The notes beneath the pieces are model-generated. The model did no database searches. It saw only the letters and a list, made by a program, of their open reading frames with translations, and was not told the origin of the DNA. Positions 10,068 through 21,800 of a DNA stretch of 64,000 nt are shown in pieces (position 1 is the stretch's first letter; each line of letters starts with the position of its first letter). A program made the position numbers and the translations under genes. Source of the stretch: Paramacrobiotus metropolitanus (taxonomy: Eukaryota; Tardigrada; Eutardigrada; Parachela; Macrobiotidae); the NCBI RefSeq assembly GCF_019649055.1, contig NW_026570305.1, forward strand, positions 62,001 through 126,000, in the 5' to 3' direction.

Positions 10068-10979
10068 ATGCGCACGTACATTACGCCAACCTTAAGCGTC
10101 AGTATCAGCATGACGACACAAACAATTGTTTTTTCGCTTACAGAAGTGAACGGGGGAAATGAATTTGACCTGAGGAATAAAGCCTTCATCCCCAAACCCA
10201 GTCGCGAGATGATATGGGACTGTGGCGTTAATTGTGCCGCGCGAGTGCTGATGCACCATACTCCCCACACGCATTTTCCCTACCATTGCTACGCCACCGA
10301 AGTGGCACAAGTGAAGAAGAACATCGACCCCGGTCAGCCAGTGGACGAGAAGTATCGTCGGTTACTTCTGAAATGGCTGCAGCAGAGTCAGGCACCGACA
10401 GCCATTCAGCAGAATCCCTGGGCGACGCTGGCTAATACCTTGGGGTCATTCCTTTTGTCCGTTGACTCACCGCGCCTGACAGCGCTGATCACGCTGATGC
10501 TGCCGACGATCGGACCGTCGTTTCCCGATGTGGCCAGATGGATGAACCGATACACGAAAGAGTACCAGTACGTGTGCAAAGGTCGCGCTACTTGGTCAGA
10601 TATTAAGCAGCTGCTGGATCGTCATGAACCGGTTATCGCACAAATGTCGTTGGGTGATCTGGAGTTTAGCGATACGATCAGGCAGGCAGCCGCCCTGACC
10701 GGCTACCAAGCGATGTGCCCAACGACTTTCCCCAATTTCCATGCGGTCGTTCTGCGCGGGTACACAGGTGCGAAGCCTAACGGAGAACCCGATAGGTTGT
10801 GGATGACATATCCTGACGGAGAGAATACAGAGATGTCGTATGCGCGGTTTAAAAAGTGTGCTAACTGGGAATCTTCTCATCCGCTGACAAAAGAAGCATT
10901 CGATTTGTCTGGCTACGAACCGGGGCAGATTATCTATCGTGTTAAGAAGGGAGTTCTGATCGATGAGAAACCGGAATAG
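10068..10979 (+). CDS. C39-like papain-fold cysteine peptidase, intronless
   Basis: A single uninterrupted ORF of 303 residues from ATG 10068. The motif WDCGVNCAARVLM (about residues 47-59) carries the likely nucleophilic Cys. A His follows in NFHAVVLRGY (about 223-232), then TYPDGENTEMSYARF with a likely third catalytic residue. This order (DCG..C, HxVVLxGY, DP/DG..MS..F) is typical of C39-like peptidases of bacteria and of the related GUCD1 domain of eukaryotes. The substrate cannot be told. Nearly every other gene here has introns, so the lack of any in 912 nt is notable and would fit acquisition from bacteria or retroposition; this is inference. A second in-frame Met (10110) is an alternative start. 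Confidence 0.6.
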   Translation: MRTYITPTLSVSISMTTQTIVFSLTEVNGGNEFDLRNKAFIPKPSREMIWDCGVNCAARVLMHHTPHTHFPYHCYATEVAQVKKNIDPGQPVDEKYRRLLLKWLQQSQAPTAIQQNPWATLANTLGSFLLSVDSPRLTALITLMLPTIGPSFPDVARWMNRYTKEYQYVCKGRATWSDIKQLLDRHEPVIAQMSLGDLEFSDTIRQAAALTGYQAMCPTTFPNFHAVVLRGYTGAKPNGEPDRLWMTYPDGENTEMSYARFKKCANWESSHPLTKEAFDLSGYEPGQIIYRVKKGVLIDEKPE

Positions 10980-11389
10980 CAGTACGAGCTTATCCTGATA
11001 ACGCTAATTATGAGAGGTCTTCATGCTCTTTAATTACATTAACCTACAGCGATAAGATAAGCAGTGACATTAAAAATCATAGTTCTGATTTGCGTTTGGT
11101 TGATCTTTACGCTTTACGCCTGAACCTTGAAGCAGATTGCCAGTACACCTAAGCTTTAATTGAATAGAACATTATTAACATGTTGTCTATCAGCTGTCGT
11201 GCACATAAACGACCCGCAAGAATTCATAATTATTCGTCTAACATGCAACCTATTATTTTACCTAGAGCATCATGCAACTGTGGTACGCCTTCGAGTAACT
11301 CAAGGCTCCCGGTAATCCGGTTTATGATTGGTATAGAAAAACATATTTCATCGGCAGAATTACATATAAAAAACGGCAGTATCAAGTGG
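10980..11389. other. Convergent 3' ends; no gene seen
   Basis: This 410-nt stretch separates the peptidase gene from the minus-strand kinase that ends at 11390. I see nothing in it beyond AT-rich 3' flanking sequence. Confidence 0.4.
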
Positions 11390-12540
11390 CTAAGCACGCC
11401 ACTGCCAAGGCCCGCCCTTAAACCACGGATCCTGCAGCAGCTCCACCGCTTTCGGCCTATCCATCCCAGATCGTTTAAAACATTGCTCCAGTTTAGTGAA
11501 TCCTTTCAAAATTTCCGTCTGCGGAATATCCGGTACTCCGTTCTGCACGATGAAATCGCGCACCTGCATCGGCAGCGACCGCTGTTCAACAATCATATAA
11601 TCCGTCCTCACTGGGCGTACCCCATCCATCTTGATTAATTTAAACGGCAAACTCCCCCGTCCTAATTCGACAACGATAACTCCCACACTCCAGATATCGG
11701 TTTTGCGTCCTACACGCAGTAAGTCATATTTGGCCTGGAGGATTTCCGGCGACTGATACCTTTCCGTTCCTCGGGTGTCCTTCACTTCGGAGCGGGTCAT
11801 CGTGGCAATGATCGCGACGTGATCATCGATGTCGGCGATCTTGGTGACGATCACGCCATCCCTCACTGTTAAGAGAATGTTCGCCGGTTTTAAATCGGTG
11901 TGGGCGACCTTGTTCTCGTCGGCATGAAGATAACTCAGTCCTTGCAGGATATCGTGTACGCAGGATTTCACAGCGACAAGTGGCAGCGGAGGCGTCACGT
12001 TTTGCTGCCGCTTATTCGCCAAATATGCCTCCAGATTTCCCACTATGTGTACAAAGGTCACGGTTATCTTAGTTACGGTTATCTTGGTTATCTTAGACCG
12101 AATATGCTTTACACGTATTTATGTTTCGTTTATGGTGGCTTTTTCAGTAACATACTTTCGCAAAACTCCAGGATGAGTATTCCTTCTTTTTGAGTCGGTA
12201 TGAACTCGTTATCGTGTTCCTTGGCATGGAAATAGCGAACTAAGTTGACATGATGGAATGTAAGCGCTTTCCTCCACTGCGCTACTAACTTGACAGCCAC
12301 CTGGTTCTGCGTAGCGGGATCCGCGTTGTTCTGGAAAAAGACAATCCGTTTCAGAACGTATTTGTCGTTGGGATTGTCGTTCCTCGATGCCAGGTAGGCG
12401 GTTCCGAAAGCCCCACCTCCAAGTATCTTTTCCGGTGTGAAGACATTTCCGTCGAGAGTGTAATTGTCAGATACCTGGCGGCCCATTTCAGTACAGTGTA
12501 CACAACGCAAATAATCCACTTTTGTAACGCGAACCTTCAT
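11390..12540 (-). CDS. Small protein kinase with DID in place of DFG
   Basis: On the minus strand, exons 12540-12156 and 12042-11390 join at phase 1 to give 345 residues. It is a paralogue of the kinase at 8761-9887. It has the glycine loop LGGGAFGTAY, the beta-3 lysine in YVLKRI, a catalytic loop with Asp and Asn (HTDLKPANILL), KIADIDDH where DFG is expected, GTERYQSPEIL, and KTDIWSVG. The intron again follows the hinge (LEFCE) at phase 1. A later Met (MGRQVSDNY) is an alternative start. The catalytic Lys, Asp and Asn are present, so activity is possible. It lies head-to-head with the coiled-coil gene at 13655 and tail-to-tail with the C39-like peptidase. Confidence 0.85.
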
Positions 12541-13654
12541 CTACTTCGTGAAATACTGCTTAAGTTAGCGAACACTGCACACTGTTCGATAATTTCAGTA
12601 TTTGGGGTGTTATCGCTTACACCCGTTTATCGGCTAATTTCTAGATACAGATACATTAGTATTGCATTATATAGTATATCTACATACAGCACTGCATATG
12701 TACATATTCGTTATCTGTGAATACTTCTATATTTTCTTCTGGGTTTGGGTACAGTCTGCGCAGTACCTGCTGCCTTCAAATAAATACATACTCACTAATT
12801 ATGAAACCACCTTCAAAACATAATTGATTATCTGTTGCTTTTTATCTTGCGCGACGATGCCGCAGCGGCAAGTAATTAATTGGGGTGTGCTATAATTCAA
12901 TGCACAAAGCGATTTTCATAAGTACAGCACTATAATTATGAATGAATCCCGGTTTATCAGCAACATGAACGCGATTATAAAATTTCACCAGTAATGTTAC
13001 GAGTATTGCAGCAAGCCGATAAAGTTATTTAATTGTGTGGCAAAATATTGAAAACAGTTAATACACTTGTAATTTTTACGCTGTACAGAGTACTCGTACA
13101 GTCGTGCTACATCAGTAATTTTGCGTCGCACTGGTAGTTACAAGTTACAACGCATATGCCACCGCCACCAGAGCGGTGATTGCTGCATGTATAATTACAA
13201 TGAATTTCCGGTAGAACGACTTTACGTTACCGTACCAGTGACGCGCCCCCACTATGTTCGTTCTGTTTATCGAACTGGCTTCGTTGCTTGGTAAACTAAA
13301 AATCCAAACAGCATAGTTTCCGTTCTATGTATTCTTTCCTATTTAGACAATTTAGTTTTCGAAACAGTGAAACTCCATTTTTGATCTCCTGGGCATAGTC
13401 AGCCATTTATTTTATAGATCTAGTTTAAAATATTTATTGAGCAGCTAACAGTATTTTACCTATCAGTCTACCGCAATACCGTATTTTACCAATCGGAATC
13501 TGCGTTTTCTCAAGCGATCTCATTGCGCGTAATATCACTGCCAAGTGTCAACATCACCTGATCTCTCACCGTGTGAAAACCCCATCGCTGCACGCATCAC
13601 GTGCAACAGCAGCTTGTTGTGTAATAAGCGTTTCGTTACATCGTGGAGCGCAGG
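12541..13654. other. Divergent intergenic region, 1.1 kb
   Basis: This lies between the start of the minus-strand kinase and the plus-strand coiled-coil gene, so it should hold both promoters. It is AT-rich with many TACTGTAC-like words. No ORF or RNA gene is seen. Confidence 0.4.
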
Positions 13655-15146
13655 ATGGAGGAGGAGAAGAACGCGGAGCGTCGCGAGCAATCCCGTGATC
13701 CGGTCCTGAACAGCGCCTTCCAGGGCTTATCCCTGCGCAACGAGGAGTTGGCGCGACAGGGCTCCTCCAGTACGGAGGAGAGCAGTGAGGAGGGTGAGGG
13801 TGGGGAGCTGCCCGACAACCTCCTGCAGTCCTTCTCCACGGGCGGGACGGATGATCTGGAGCTGCTGCAGAAGGAGTACGATATGCTGTCTAGCAGCAGT
13901 TTAGCCGAGACATCCGAGGAATTCTCAGCCGAAGGTGAGCTGTGGGTTTTTTCCCCGTGAATTTTCTGCCAGATTTATATCATTAATTTGTAAATTTCGC
14001 ATACCTAGGTTATATAGCATTTATTAGAGATTCTTTCGTTTTATTTAGCGATTTCAGTTTTCGATTTGTTTTCTCGTTGTGAGTTGTGGGCACTGTTTTT
14101 TTCTGACTTGCCTGGGTCACCGTGTGGCGTTATTCGGTTATTTTTGGGGAATTTTTGCTTGTTTTTTTGTGTGAACGGTGTATTTTTTTATTTAATTTTT
14201 TTGCTGTTTTACGAATTTTGGCCAACACTGAACACGTTTTCTTGTTCGGCTGCTTTGAAAAAAAATAATCTAATATTCTAATTTAATACTATTTGTCCTG
14301 TTTTCTTAGCTTTGGAAATGAAAATGAGTAGAATTATTTCGTTAGCTGTAACCAGACCACTAAAAGTAAAAATCATTTGGCAAAAACTTATGGTGTCGTC
14401 ACACGAATGTGATACTGTACTAAAAAGTTGAAAACTGAACTGCCGGGGCTCATTTAATTGACGTACGGACGGGCGCCCGTTTCTACGAACGCTCACCAGA
14501 CCAGACTGGTGGCCCATCCACTACGCTACCGTTGTCATACTCGGTAACTCGGGACTGCACTGGTTTTGTACCGCAGTAATAGCCTCCTTGATTCGTTTAT
14601 ATTTCGTTTTTTACTATTGATTTTTACTAGCAAGAATATTAAGCAAATTGTTCAGGCAGGAATTAATAAAGTTTTTACAGTTCTACGTAATAATTTACGT
14701 AAAATTCGTAATTACATGGTAGTATTTGCAAAATTATAGTGGCAACTAGTAATGTAGAGGTATTGTGGTATTTCCGGTTGGAACATTGATAACAATTTCA
14801 ATGTTAAAAATTTTAATCCTGTTCTTCCGCCTACATGTAGGCGGGTTAGCACTGTTATACAAGAACACAGAGGTTTATTAATTTTCTTCTGGCAACAGGG
14901 CTGGATGGGGAGATCCTGAACGGTGTGTACTTCGACAAGCTGGAGTTGGAGTTGAGCGCCATCGAGAACGCCATGTCGGACTTCGAGGGCCGTCTGGATA
15001 CGCTGCGCGCCCAGGCCCAGGATCTCCTGCTGACCCTGCAGAAGGAGCGCTCGGCGTCCCGCGGAGAGTCCTGCGACGAGAAGATGGCGGACAGCGCGCC
15101 GTTGACGACGCCGCTGGTCGAGCAGGGACACGGCGATACTGCTTGA
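13655..15146 (+). CDS. Acidic coiled-coil protein, possibly bublin/UPF0184-like
   Basis: Two exons, 13655-13934 and 14899-15146, join at phase 1 to give 175 residues. The first exon encodes a charged, Ser/Glu-rich, likely disordered region (SSSTEESSEEGEGG). The second encodes a predicted coiled coil (residues about 100-145) with heptad-spaced Leu (FDKLELELSAIENAMSDF, then LRAQAQDLLLTLQK). The pattern of the coiled coil (L..I...L..LE...D.L..R.Q.LL) resembles the small bublin family, but the similarity is short and could be chance. ATG 13655 is used because the open frame upstream has no ATG. A poly(A)-like AATAAA lies at about 15438. The 964-nt intron contains a weak tRNA-like stretch near 14440-14535. 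Confidence 0.6.
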
Positions 15147-16135
15147 ACGGCGTTCGGCCTTTCCGCCGAACAATGCCGGAGATTGACAGGATTGGCGTTG
15201 ACATGACAGATTATATATCATTCCGATTAATATCACCCTCGAGGGCCGTTAATTAATGAGTGATGTGGTTGGTCGTTCGGTAACAGATTTTGCAACTTAT
15301 CGGTGCATTCAGGTTGGCTTGTAAGGTCGTGTTTAATTCAAGTGCCGTTAGGTGGTTGTGCGTTGTATGATCTGGAAAAAATGCTGAATGATGCAGTAAC
15401 TGACAGCTGCAGTGGGAATACCAACAGATTGGTGTGGTTAATAAAATTTGATTAAAATCCACAGATTCGATGTTGTACTGTGTTGTTCTGTTGCTTCCGG
15501 TGCGATACCAAAATCTGCATTCAGTCTGATGAAAAACTTGAAACTTAATTATTACTCACAAGCGGATTTTATTTAAATTATTATTTGGTAAGTGCTATCA
15601 TGTATGATATTTATTTATTTTGGATAATGGTATTTCTGCATTTATGGTTTTTATTCATATTTATTAGTGCTGGGTTCTTAAAAAAATGTCATTTAATATC
15701 CGCACGACACCTGCTGTACAAACTGCCATCCTGGATCGTCCAGCATTACGATGGAGAAATAGAAAAATTTGGAGTCTCGAGATATTATCGTAGATCATCG
15801 TTTGCCTGGCGTTTCTACGCGTATACGGACTTACAATTGGGAAAGCCATTACACTACAGTGCATTCGTAACGCTAGAGTCGGCTAGACACTGATCGCATC
15901 GGTATATTTGTTAAACAGTTTCGCAAGCGCGGGCACACTACTTCACAGTTAAAATTTAACATTGAAAAAACAACCAAAATCTCTGTCCCCCCAGCGGGTC
16001 AATTTTCGGATAGTTTCGCTGCTTCACAATCAACCATTCCCCCAACCCACAAGCCAGAATCAGTTTTAATTTTATACAACCCCCCTCAAAAGTCACATTA
16101 TGACATGGTCGAGAGTCGAGATAAACAACAAGAGT
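15147..16135. other. Intergenic; fragment of a dispersed retroelement 3' end
   Basis: At 15923-15980 the sequence matches the 3'-end words of a repeat also seen at 53364-53424 and 45251-45282 (GCAAGCGCGG, ACACTACTT, then A-rich AAAAAACAACCAAAAT). An ORF of about 98 codons from ATG 15600 has no recognisable features. Confidence 0.45.
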
Positions 16136-17990
16136 TCACTGCTTAATTGCGGAAACCGTGCGCCGTTTCGTCTCATCCAGTTGGCGGAGCACTTTATCCG
16201 GCTGCGTTTGCAGATAATCCTTCACCGCATCCAACAAGTCTTTTTTGATTTTATCCGGAACCGAAGCTACATGAGAAACATCGAATCATTGTAAGCCAGC
16301 GAGAATATCACGGTAATAAAACTATGGCATCCAAATTTTAAATCACGTGCATGCTTTTAAGAAAGCACGCCACATTTTCAGAAATCCACGCTTAGAGATT
16401 AGAAACAACCAATGAAAATGCATTATAAAAGATTTCCATCCCAAATGTGCATCTCAAGTTCCAAAAAATAACTGCTCCGGTGGCAAAAAAAACGCTCTCG
16501 CCAAAAAAAGCAGCGTAATAAGAAACGTACAACAAAAACTGGTGGCATAATAAAAACGTGGGAAAATTAAAATGAGTTTATTACGATAAAAGGACAATAT
16601 CGCGCGGAACGCGATATACCAGTACGAAAATTCACTTACAACGGAGACCGTTCCCAATTTCTTCGATGAGATCCTTCGCCACTCGATCCGGTCGCAGCAG
16701 CTGCCCGCTCTGATAAGTGGCTAGTTTATCTGCCAAATAAAACATAATTTTAATGGTTGCAATCGAGAGAAAATAATACGCAGACGTTCCAACAATGTTG
16801 CAAGAGATCAGACAACATTCGGAGATTGCCCTCAGAATTTCAGAGCAATTTGCAACTTACTTTTAAATGCATCTTTGACTGTGGAATACCAAGCATGCTC
16901 TTCCAGACGCGATGACACCCAGTCAACCAATCTACAAAAACAACAGCAAAATCGTGACCACTATGCCGGCATGACTGTCAATCAAAAACACATATTTCCA
17001 TCGAACCCGGGAGTTTGGATAATAAGACTCTAACAAAACGAAAACGCATCCAAAGCCGCCACAGAAATACTGAATAATAAAAACTAAAAATAAAAACCGA
17101 ACGAATTACAATGGATATATTACAACTACTGAATATAATATTCTGTTCGTACTGCTTGCTGCTTATGATCGCTAAAATGCTTTCTACATTGGAATGTGCC
17201 ACCTCACTACGTTTCGTCGACAATCGTCTCTCGCACGAATACATACGTCATACGTGCTGTTCCTTCTATTCAAGATAATAATTTATTATGTTAATTTATG
17301 TACACTTACCACACGTCCTAAGATCATGCGTGACACTAACGATTTTGGATGTTTTTTCAGTGTTTAAAAGTTTGATGCTTTTAATTAGCGTAAACCTGCG
17401 CAGGCGAATTTATTTATATAGCGATTTCGCTCTCATGATTCTTGAAGGCTACGCATTCGCGTATACATAATTATTAACATACATAATCATTCGCATATTC
17501 GCGTGAAACAGTAATTCTTTACATTAAAGAATAAAGTGAAACACTAATTTTCAAAAGAAGTAAAGAACCATATTATTAATTTACTCGTAAGGAACCCTAT
17601 TACTTCGAAAAAATTATTTTTATCATCAAGGACCGTATCTTTCTCAAACTTTTGATAAAGCCAATAAAAGACTAGCAACGACAGTAAGGAAATTAATTAA
17701 AACGCAGGGCATTCCACTGATTCCAGGCTAAAATGCAATACTGACTGTTTCTCCTTGTCGCTGACGGGTATCTGCTGTGCTTCCTTATCGGGCGATGCCT
17801 CTTTGCGGGAGGAAGGACGGTGTTCCTTTTTGTGGTGTTTAGCATGCGCGGCGTGCTCGTCGTGGTCGTCATCGTCGTCGCGTTCGCGTTCGGCGGAGCT
17901 GTCGCGGGAACCGTGGCGCTTGCGTGATCGCGAGGGACTGCTGTCGGGCGCGTTCGTCTCCGTCAGAGAATGCCGTTTGGCAGACATCAT
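16136..17990 (-). CDS. ENY2: ENY2-like SAGA/TREX-2 subunit with a long charged N-terminal extension
   Basis: Four minus-strand exons, 17990-17746, 16931-16861, 16729-16640 and 16266-16136, join at phases 2, 1 and 1 to give 178 residues. The C-terminal ~90 residues follow the ENY2/Sus1 pattern: a first helix with LVDWVSSRLEEHAW, then VAKDLIEEI, then VPDKIKKDLLDAVKDYL (compare the family's VPD-x-VKK-x-LL). ENY2 works in the SAGA deubiquitinase module and in TREX-2 mRNA export, in the nucleus. Family members are about 100 residues. Here exon 1 adds about 80 residues of SR-like and Asp/His/Lys-rich sequence (SPSRSRKRHGSRDS, DDDDDHDEH). The exon 1 junction uses a GTCAGT donor and an 814-nt intron, so the link of exon 1 to the ENY2 core is the least certain part. 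Confidence 0.7.
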
Positions 17991-18880
17991 ATCGACAATT
18001 CCTACTTCATCGATCCCAATCCAGCTGGCACAATTCGGGGGCGCTCAGGGCTTCCCAGACAAACGCTCCGAAGCGAGATATAAATTAACAAAAAGCAGTT
18101 TAAATCCAAATGACAAAATATCCAATGGCTTCACAGTTCTGCAGAGACGCTAGCTACCCTGTAACCATCATGCAATTATAAATTCTGCATCGTAAAAATT
18201 AAAATGGAATAAAAAAAACTACACGTAGGTATATCAGAACACCAAAAAACAAATGTTTATTAGTTTATAAATCATTTATCTGGTTTTCTGTTTTCGAGCA
18301 GGAGTTTCGAAATTTTGAGCTTTTAGTTTTGCCGTTTGTTTCAAGTTTCGTCTTCCGGTTTGTCAACTGCTGCTCGGCGGCTCACCATATCTACAGTAAT
18401 ACTTAGCTCGACCGCCCGCGGATACCGTCAGACAGGGACAGCCGCCCGTCACTCCGCTCACATCGCGAATGAATGGGCAAAATTTCATGACTTGTTTTCA
18501 TGTTTTGCAAACAATCTTACAAACGCATCTGCAGCGATTACGTCAAAACGGGATGATCAGTCAGTCGTCTTATTCATCACAGTTAAGCGCCTTTAAATTA
18601 AAAGAAAAGAAATTTCTGGATTCCCGACTTTTTCCTAAAAACCAGTAGAAACGTTGTGCCAATCACGACAGGAGTGTCTTAGCCGTTCTGTGATACCAGA
18701 TTCGGGGAAAAGTAGTATGTATTTTAATTTTTTTGAGGGACCCTACCTCGATCGTTCCTTGATAATTTTATTGGGATTTTATCGCTCTGTCTGATGGACT
18801 CATTGTGATGCTGTGATTATCCGCTACCTCCGGAAAATTTATCGCCGTGATATGTGTATGTTTTGACTGTGATATTTTCG
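17991..18880. other. Divergent promoter region between ENY2-like and HERC4-like genes
   Basis: This 890-nt stretch separates the two start codons, which face away from each other, so a shared or back-to-back promoter is likely. No ORF, RNA gene or repeat is seen. Confidence 0.4.
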
Positions 18881-21800
18881 ATGGAGCGAACGACGGTGTT
18901 GGCGTGGGGTAACAATCAGGAGGGCCAGCTGGGACTGGGCGCCTCCACCGAGGTGGACGACAATGGGCCGCGCGTGCTGGACTGCTTCCAGCGGCAGAAT
19001 CTACAGGTCAGCCAGATCGCCTGCGGCCAGAAGCACACGCTGTTCGTGCTGGTGGACGGCAGTGTGTGGTCGTGCGGGACGAACGAGCACGGCCAGCTGG
19101 GACGCGAGTACAACGGGGGAACGCTCAAGAAACCTGGTAAGACTGATCCGTTCTCTGCAGGGATGTTATTTACGTTGTTGCTTTGTTGTCCATTAATTTA
19201 AACGATTTTTTTACCTGTGATAACAAGAATCGCGAGGAGTACAGTCTGTACTTCCCATTTCCCAGTACAATAATTATAATTTCAACAACGGTGGAAAATT
19301 GGTTAAACCGTAGAAATTAAAATAATAGTTTGCTGTGATTATTGTACAGTTATTTTTTAAAAATTCACCACGTTACCACGTTTTTAAAAAATTTACCATT
19401 TTTTAAAAATTTACCATTTAACGCTTTCCAGAATCTGTGAAATTGTTGCTGATAGCAGTCTGATAAGCGTAAATATTTTAATTCAGAATTAGTACTGAAA
19501 TCGAAAACAGTAAAATGTGAAATATTGAATTTTCTTTTTTGTTTTATTTTAAATTCCTCATGGAAATTTGTGCGTTTCTGGCTGTTTTCAGTTGTACTGG
19601 GTTAGTACGTGATTAATTGCGGTTTGAAAGATTAAAATCATGATGCACCATCCAATCCGCTTTTTTCTTTGGCCTTTTAGCCAAGCGGTGGATGATTCTC
19701 TTTTTCAATTTTCTAGGTCAGATTGAGAATCTGAAGCATCACAACATTGTACAGGCAGCGGCGGGCGTGGGCCATTCGTTGGCCCTGAGCGACGGCGGCC
19801 AGATCTTCAGCTGGGGCTGGAACGCTTCCGGTCAGTGTGGCCGCGACAGTGATCCCGACGCACTACGCACTCCCAAGTGAGTTTGGTACACTGAATGTTA
19901 ATCCTTCACGGACTTGTATATGTGTGGCTCATTCCGGCTAATTGTGAAAAATTGTGTCGTTCATTTTGCTTGATTGTATCGGGCTTTTATTGGATTCAGT
20001 TTTGTTTAATTGAAGTTGCAGTTTGTGCTTTGTTATTTATTGCTCGGGTAGCGTCGATTTATGCGTATAGACCGGATGATTAATTTTCTGAGTGTTTTCT
20101 CGCAGATTGATACGGTATCTGGCCCATGAATACATCGTGCAAATTTGCTGCGGAGACGAATTTTCCATGGCACTGGATGATGGTACAAACTACGTTTGTA
20201 CTAATGATGAGACAAACTACGTTTGTCTATAAAAAATTCGAACATCCACCGCGTTTTTTGTTATCGAACCTTCGTTTTGCAGCGGGAAATATCTACGTTT
20301 GGGGGAAGAATGTCTTTGGTGAGAGACTAATAATTATAGGAGCATATCCATATCCATTATATACATAATTATTTATTAATTAGGTACATTGTTTTGTAGC
20401 TGCGATTGTCACATTATTTTGATGCTTCAGAATGTTGCTTTTTGTCTTTTGATAAGCTATTCAGTTTTGCGTTAGTTACAAGCTGTTATTTTCGCCGTTT
20501 TTTCAATGGTTGATGAAATTTCTTGTACCGATGATTTTTATTCATCTTTTTTGTATCGATAATGGATATATTTTGGCCACGTCGATGCTGTCACTTTCGG
20601 CTCATTGGGATTTCTTTTTCTTTTAAAACCGCGAGGAATCAAAAAGGATAAATGAAATCTAATTTGGTCAACGATAAATTTGATTTAACAAAATAAGCCC
20701 TATTTACACTGTAAGAAAAACTTTGAGATGCGGTGCATTTATTGGTGCTGACGTTTTCCCCACTTCTCTGTCGTACGAGTAGGTCAACTAGGCATTGGAC
20801 ATAAGGACAGCGTAACAACACCACAGACCATGAAATCCCTGGTCGGTCTGCCGATACAGCAGATCTCCGCCGGTGCCTCCCATGCCGTCGTCCTATCGAA
20901 ATCCGGCTCGGCATACTCCACGGGGAAAAACGATTTTGGACAGCTGGGCATCGGCGATCAGCATGGTAAGCGGCATTATTATTCAGCGAAACTGAACGGA
21001 AGTTAATGGTGTCTGTCTCTAATATCTGACAAAGCGACATCTGACGCGCGCTTGTCGATTTAATGTAGGAAATGTGTATGACTGTACTGTATGTTAGTGT
21101 GATCTACGGTATCGCTGTGGAGTTGAATCGTAGTGTGCTGGCTTAATAGTGGGTTGGCGGTTAATGCCGTAACAGCGGCAGTAGCAAGGACGACTGTAAT
21201 TCGGTTAGATTTGTTGAACGTAAAACATTTTTTGCATTTTTCTGTGACCGTCTTGGCATTGAGTAGATTTTTGACATCCGGATGTGAACTTGCGTATTTT
21301 TCGAAATGCGGCTAGAAAGCGAACTCACTGTATGGTAGAATCTTGGGGTTTGCTTTTCTCGGTTTGTTGCTTAGTACTGTAGGTACAGTATGTTGTCGAA
21401 AGCTGGTTGGTTGCACTAGCGTTTGTGTGTTTTCAGATCGGAACAATTATTCGCAAATTAAGTCATTCAAGAATCAGCGCGTCTGCTATCTGGCTTGCGG
21501 TGAAGAGCATTCTGTGGCGCTGACAGCCGATGGAGGTTGGTTATCTTGCCGACTGTATTATTTTTATTTAAAGTGTCCGCAAAAAATACAAGCTTATTTT
21601 GTATTTTGTAAATAAAATTTGGTAGTAGCAGTTAGCGAATAAGTAAATTTATACGAGTATCTAATTTATTTCGTGATGCACCAAACCAATTTAATTCATT
21701 GTCTTTTTTGGTGTTTTTTTTTCGCCTTTACGTTTTCAACACGTTTGGTATTTGGCACTTTGCTGGATACAATTGGGCAACGAATGCGTTGGATTAATTC

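Noticed and set aside
15600-15893. Plus-strand ORF with a hydrophobic start
   Set aside because: It lies in the 3' flank of the coiled-coil gene, has no recognisable domain, and borders a retroelement fragment.
17755-18153. Plus-strand ORF opposite the ENY2 first exon
   Set aside because: It is the mirror of a low-complexity coding exon; the Ser-rich run is the complement of the Asp/Glu codons.
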